A stretch of DNA of 64,000 nucleotides. Origin: Flavihumibacter fluminis. GTDB lineage: Bacteria > Bacteroidota > Bacteroidia > Chitinophagales > Chitinophagaceae. Of this stretch, positions 62,146 to 64,000 are shown piece by piece. A program made the position numbers and the translations under genes. The DNA lies in NCBI RefSeq assembly GCF_021491375.1, contig NZ_JAKEVY010000002.1:1-64000 (forward strand). Reading direction: 5' to 3'. The notes below the pieces were generated by a model. It was not told where the DNA came from and searched no databases. It worked only from the letters and a program-made list of their open reading frames with translations. Positions within the stretch are counted from its first letter, which is position 1, and each line of letters begins with the position of its first letter.

Positions 62146-62592
62146 ATGCATCCCGCAATCAGCTTATCTATTAGTACCAAAACTGCCATAAATAGATCCC
62201 AGGAAATAGTTGCCTTGTTAAATGCCAGGTTTTCTTATATCGTTTTTTATCCCGAATTGGCCGACTCAACCGATCTGCAGGCAAAACAATATTGTTCACA
62301 TATTCAGTCAATCAAGAAATATGCTTCGAACCTGAATTTTTATAAAGACTTAAATGAGCTGATTAATAGTTATTATACAGATATACCTGATTTTCAGGAA
62401 TCAGATTTTGAATTCGAGCTGTATCAAGTGCCCTCATTTATTTATTATCTGATTTTGCCAATAGGAATCCTCTGTTGGATTATTCGATATAATAAACTTT
62501 GCAGGGTTCGTGATAAATTAGGTTTAGCCCTTTCTAAAATGAATACCGCAGACTTTTATCTAAAAGGAGTGGAAGAAGATGGAGGAAGATAG
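62146..62592 (+). CDS. orphan small membrane protein, family not recognised
   Basis: A 148-residue ORF from ATG 62146. It has one clear hydrophobic segment (FIYYLILPIGILCWIIRY, about 97-114), with a soluble N-terminal part (KYASNLNFYKDLNELINSY) and a basic C-terminal part. Base composition is AT-rich compared with neighbours. Its last codons and stop (TAG) lie at the start of another purine-rich stretch. I do not recognise a family. Flanked on both sides by repeat tracts, it may be recently acquired or a relic; real coding is likely but not certain. Confidence 0.5.
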   Translation: MHPAISLSISTKTAINRSQEIVALLNARFSYIVFYPELADSTDLQAKQYCSHIQSIKKYASNLNFYKDLNELINSYYTDIPDFQESDFEFELYQVPSFIYYLILPIGILCWIIRYNKLCRVRDKLGLALSKMNTADFYLKGVEEDGGR

Positions 62593-63164
62593 TAATGCAT
62601 CAGGGAAGAATGGAAGAAATATGGGTACCGATTTCTGATGATTTTTATGGTAAGCTATAAGTGACATTATCCGGGGATAATGTTAGCTAAATGTTACAAT
62701 AAAAATCCAGCACCAACCCTATATGGATTGGGAAGCGAAAATCAAGTATAAACATTCCAGGCCATAGCACAGTCCGGGGACAGGATTGAGCCAGCAGCGG
62801 AAGCCTCTTTTCCACTTCAATATATAGGTGAGGTGAGCTGATTTGATGCGATAGACGGGTTGGATTCCTTCTCACGTCTGACATCTGACGTTTCACTTTT
62901 CTTTCCATTCGACCACTTTTCTCTATCCAGTCAGTCAATCACAACCACTCCCGCACTACTGTTTCACTATTATTGAAGCACTAATGAACCGCCAGTGAAC
63001 TATTCTGCAACCGCTCAGGGATACTCCCCAGGAAGCTGAGTGAGTCCTTCCCTTCCTCCATCTTCCTATGTTCCTCTTCCATTCCTCCTTTCTTCCCTTC
63101 CTCCCTCTTCCGTGCCTCCCGTCTCCCTTCTCCTTTGTCTCCGGTCCATGCTTATCTTCGCCCC
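62593..63164. other. repeat-rich region without a convincing gene
   Basis: 572 bases. It holds a hairpin with arms ACATTATCC / GGATAATGT (62664-62683), a four-unit heptad array on the minus strand (62869-62903: TTCTCAC, GTCTGAC, ATCTGAC, GTTTCAC on plus), and a long pyrimidine-rich plus-strand tract (about 63046-63152: TCCTCCA, TTCTTCC-type heptads) that ends at the thiolase promoter. A minus-strand frame over 62687-62938 runs through the heptads and looks spurious. Confidence 0.7.
63153..63160 (+). promoter_or_regulatory. -7-like element of the thiolase gene
   Basis: TATCTTCG (one mismatch from TAnnTTTG), CCCC, then ATG 63165; CTTTG lies 15 bases upstream, the same spacing as at rlmN. Same geometry as trmD, dinB and rlmN. 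Confidence 0.5.
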
Positions 63165-64000
63165 ATGAATAACGTGTATGTAATTGACGCAGTGCGCACC
63201 CCGATTGGTAAATATGGGGGAGCGCTGAGCACCGTGCGTCCCGACGATTTGCTGGCCCATACGATTAAAGCCCTTTTGGAAAGAAACCCTTCCATTGACC
63301 CCAACGCCATTGAAGAAGTAATTGCCGGTGCCGCCAACCAGGCCGGTGAAGATAACCGCAATGTTGCCCGGATGGCTGCCCTGCTGGCAGGATTACCGGT
63401 GACTGTTGCAGGCTCCACTGTGAACCGCCTCTGCGCTTCGGGCCTGCAGGCTATCATGGATGCAGCCAGAGCCCTTCAGTGCGGGGATGGCGAACTGATG
63501 ATCGCCTGTGGTGTGGAAAGCATGACCCGCGCGCCTTTTGTGATGGCCAAACAGGGACAACCCTGGTCGCGCCAGGCAGAAGTCTATGATACTACCATCG
63601 GCTGGCGCTTTACCAACCCAGCCTTATCTGCTTTATATCATCCCTATTCCATGGGAGAAACTGCCGAAAATGTGGCTGCCCAATGGAAGATTTCAAGAGC
63701 AGAGCAGGATCAGTTTGCCTATGAAAGTCAGCTTAAATACCAAGAAGCAGCTGCGGCCGGAAAATTTAAAGATGAAATCATTCCGGTTACAATTCCTGGT
63801 AAAAAAGAAGCCATCACTTTTGATACGGATGAACACCCGCGACTCACACCTGTTGAGAAACTCGCTACGCTTTCTCCTGCATTTGTAAAAGAGGGAACTG
63901 TTACTGCCGCCAATGCGAGTGGCATCAATGATGGTGCTGCAGCCATGTTACTCGCAACAGAAGCAGCGGTGCAGAAATACAACCTGAAACCATTGGCACG
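63165..64000 (+). CDS. acetyl-CoA acyltransferase (thiolase), 3' end beyond the window
   Basis: The first 278 residues of a thiolase of the FadA/PcaF type. VIDAVRTPIGKYGGAL start, nucleophile Cys in NRLCASGLQAI (about 90), ACGVESMTRAPF, SMGETAENVA, and TAANASGINDGAAAML; the C-terminal catalytic His and Cys lie past the edge. It cleaves or forms 3-ketoacyl-CoA in fatty-acid or aromatic catabolism. PcaF-like details (GEDNRNVARMAALLAGLP) favour a beta-ketoadipyl or general degradative thiolase. Confidence 0.93.
   Translation, partial: MNNVYVIDAVRTPIGKYGGALSTVRPDDLLAHTIKALLERNPSIDPNAIEEVIAGAANQAGEDNRNVARMAALLAGLPVTVAGSTVNRLCASGLQAIMDAARALQCGDGELMIACGVESMTRAPFVMAKQGQPWSRQAEVYDTTIGWRFTNPALSALYHPYSMGETAENVAAQWKISRAEQDQFAYESQLKYQEAAAAGKFKDEIIPVTIPGKKEAITFDTDEHPRLTPVEKLATLSPAFVKEGTVTAANASGINDGAAAMLLATEAAVQKYNLKPLA

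Noticed and set aside
61866-62189. 108-residue N-terminal extension of RlmN, Pro/Ser/Leu-rich
   Set aside because: It is a translation of the polypurine repeat tract on the opposite strand. RlmN length and the promoter next to 61865 fit the shorter start.
62687-62938. 83-residue minus-strand ORF
   Set aside because: It runs through a heptad array and has no protein-like family features; it is probably chance.
60733-63152. Transposon or IS remnant flanked by repeats
   Set aside because: No transposase fragment, terminal inverted repeats or target duplication could be seen.
1-64000. tRNA, rRNA, tmRNA or SRP RNA genes
   Set aside because: I looked for T-loop and paired-stem signatures in the gene-free stretches and saw none, but I could not run a covariance search.

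Overview
The window reads as chromosomal DNA of a Bacteroidota bacterium, most likely Chitinophagaceae or a close relative. Evidence: a T9SS-type C-terminal sorting domain, a fused CcoN-CcoO cbb3 oxidase with FixI/CcoS/CcoG/FixH, a short RpoD of about 290 residues, family-specific proteins (DUF6132, START-like, GH92/GH125, DUF1080 plus Gfo/Idh/MocA), and promoters of the Bacteroidota type (TTTG ... TAnnTTTG). It is gene-dense. I see no tRNA or rRNA gene, no CRISPR array, no transposase and no prophage.

Layout. 1-1.3 kb: an AT-rich edge with a Clp-fold (SDH/SppA-like) protease and a small partner. 1.4-8 kb: amino-sugar genes (NagB-like, ROK kinase), penicillin acylase, ZIP transporter, DUF6132, DsrE and a zinc peptidase. 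8.2-11.9 kb: GH92-GH125 mannosidase operon. 11.9-17.7 kb: trmD, an Asp-rich lipoprotein, then an exported TPR-CHAT (caspase-like) protein facing an ECF sigma/anti-sigma pair. 17.9-23 kb: MacAB/Lol-type ABC exporter, PD40 protein and T9SS cargo. 23.4-34.9 kb: PAS histidine kinase, complete cbb3 oxidase cluster (fixI-ccoS-ccoNO-ccoQ-ccoP-ccoG-fixH-tauE-like) and a receiver-CRP fusion regulator; the two ends look like a collapsed FixL/FixJ/FixK circuit. 34.9-44.8 kb: Hsp20, Hsp15-like, M20 dipeptidase, CDF transporter, PhyH, GH2, exported SOD, LptF/G. 45-48.5 kb: rpoD, ffh, rpsP, rimM. 48.5-58.2 kb: DinB-fold protein, Crp regulator, Pol IV, 1-Cys peroxiredoxin, amidohydrolase, two EEP proteins, and a 3-keto-glycoside pair. 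58.2-64 kb: two pseudouridine synthases, Spy-like protein, RlmN, an orphan membrane ORF, and a thiolase cut by the window edge.

The most unusual signal is non-coding: degenerate seven-base tandem repeats (GTGAGAC / GTCAGAT / GTGAAAG, grading into GGA-rich heptads) at many gene borders. At six genes the stop codon is the TGA of a repeat unit, with the purine-rich strand as coding strand. At two convergent genes, arrays growing from both stop codons meet in the middle. Because 7 is not a multiple of 3, such arrays place stops in all three frames. A second non-coding theme is TATCTTTG-N4-ATG at trmD, rlmN and Pol IV, with a one-mismatch version at the thiolase, which predicts leaderless mRNAs. 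Among protein systems, the exported CHAT protease opposite a sigma/anti-sigma pair, and the receiver-CRP regulator bracketing the cbb3 cluster, are the best candidates for a little-described circuit.
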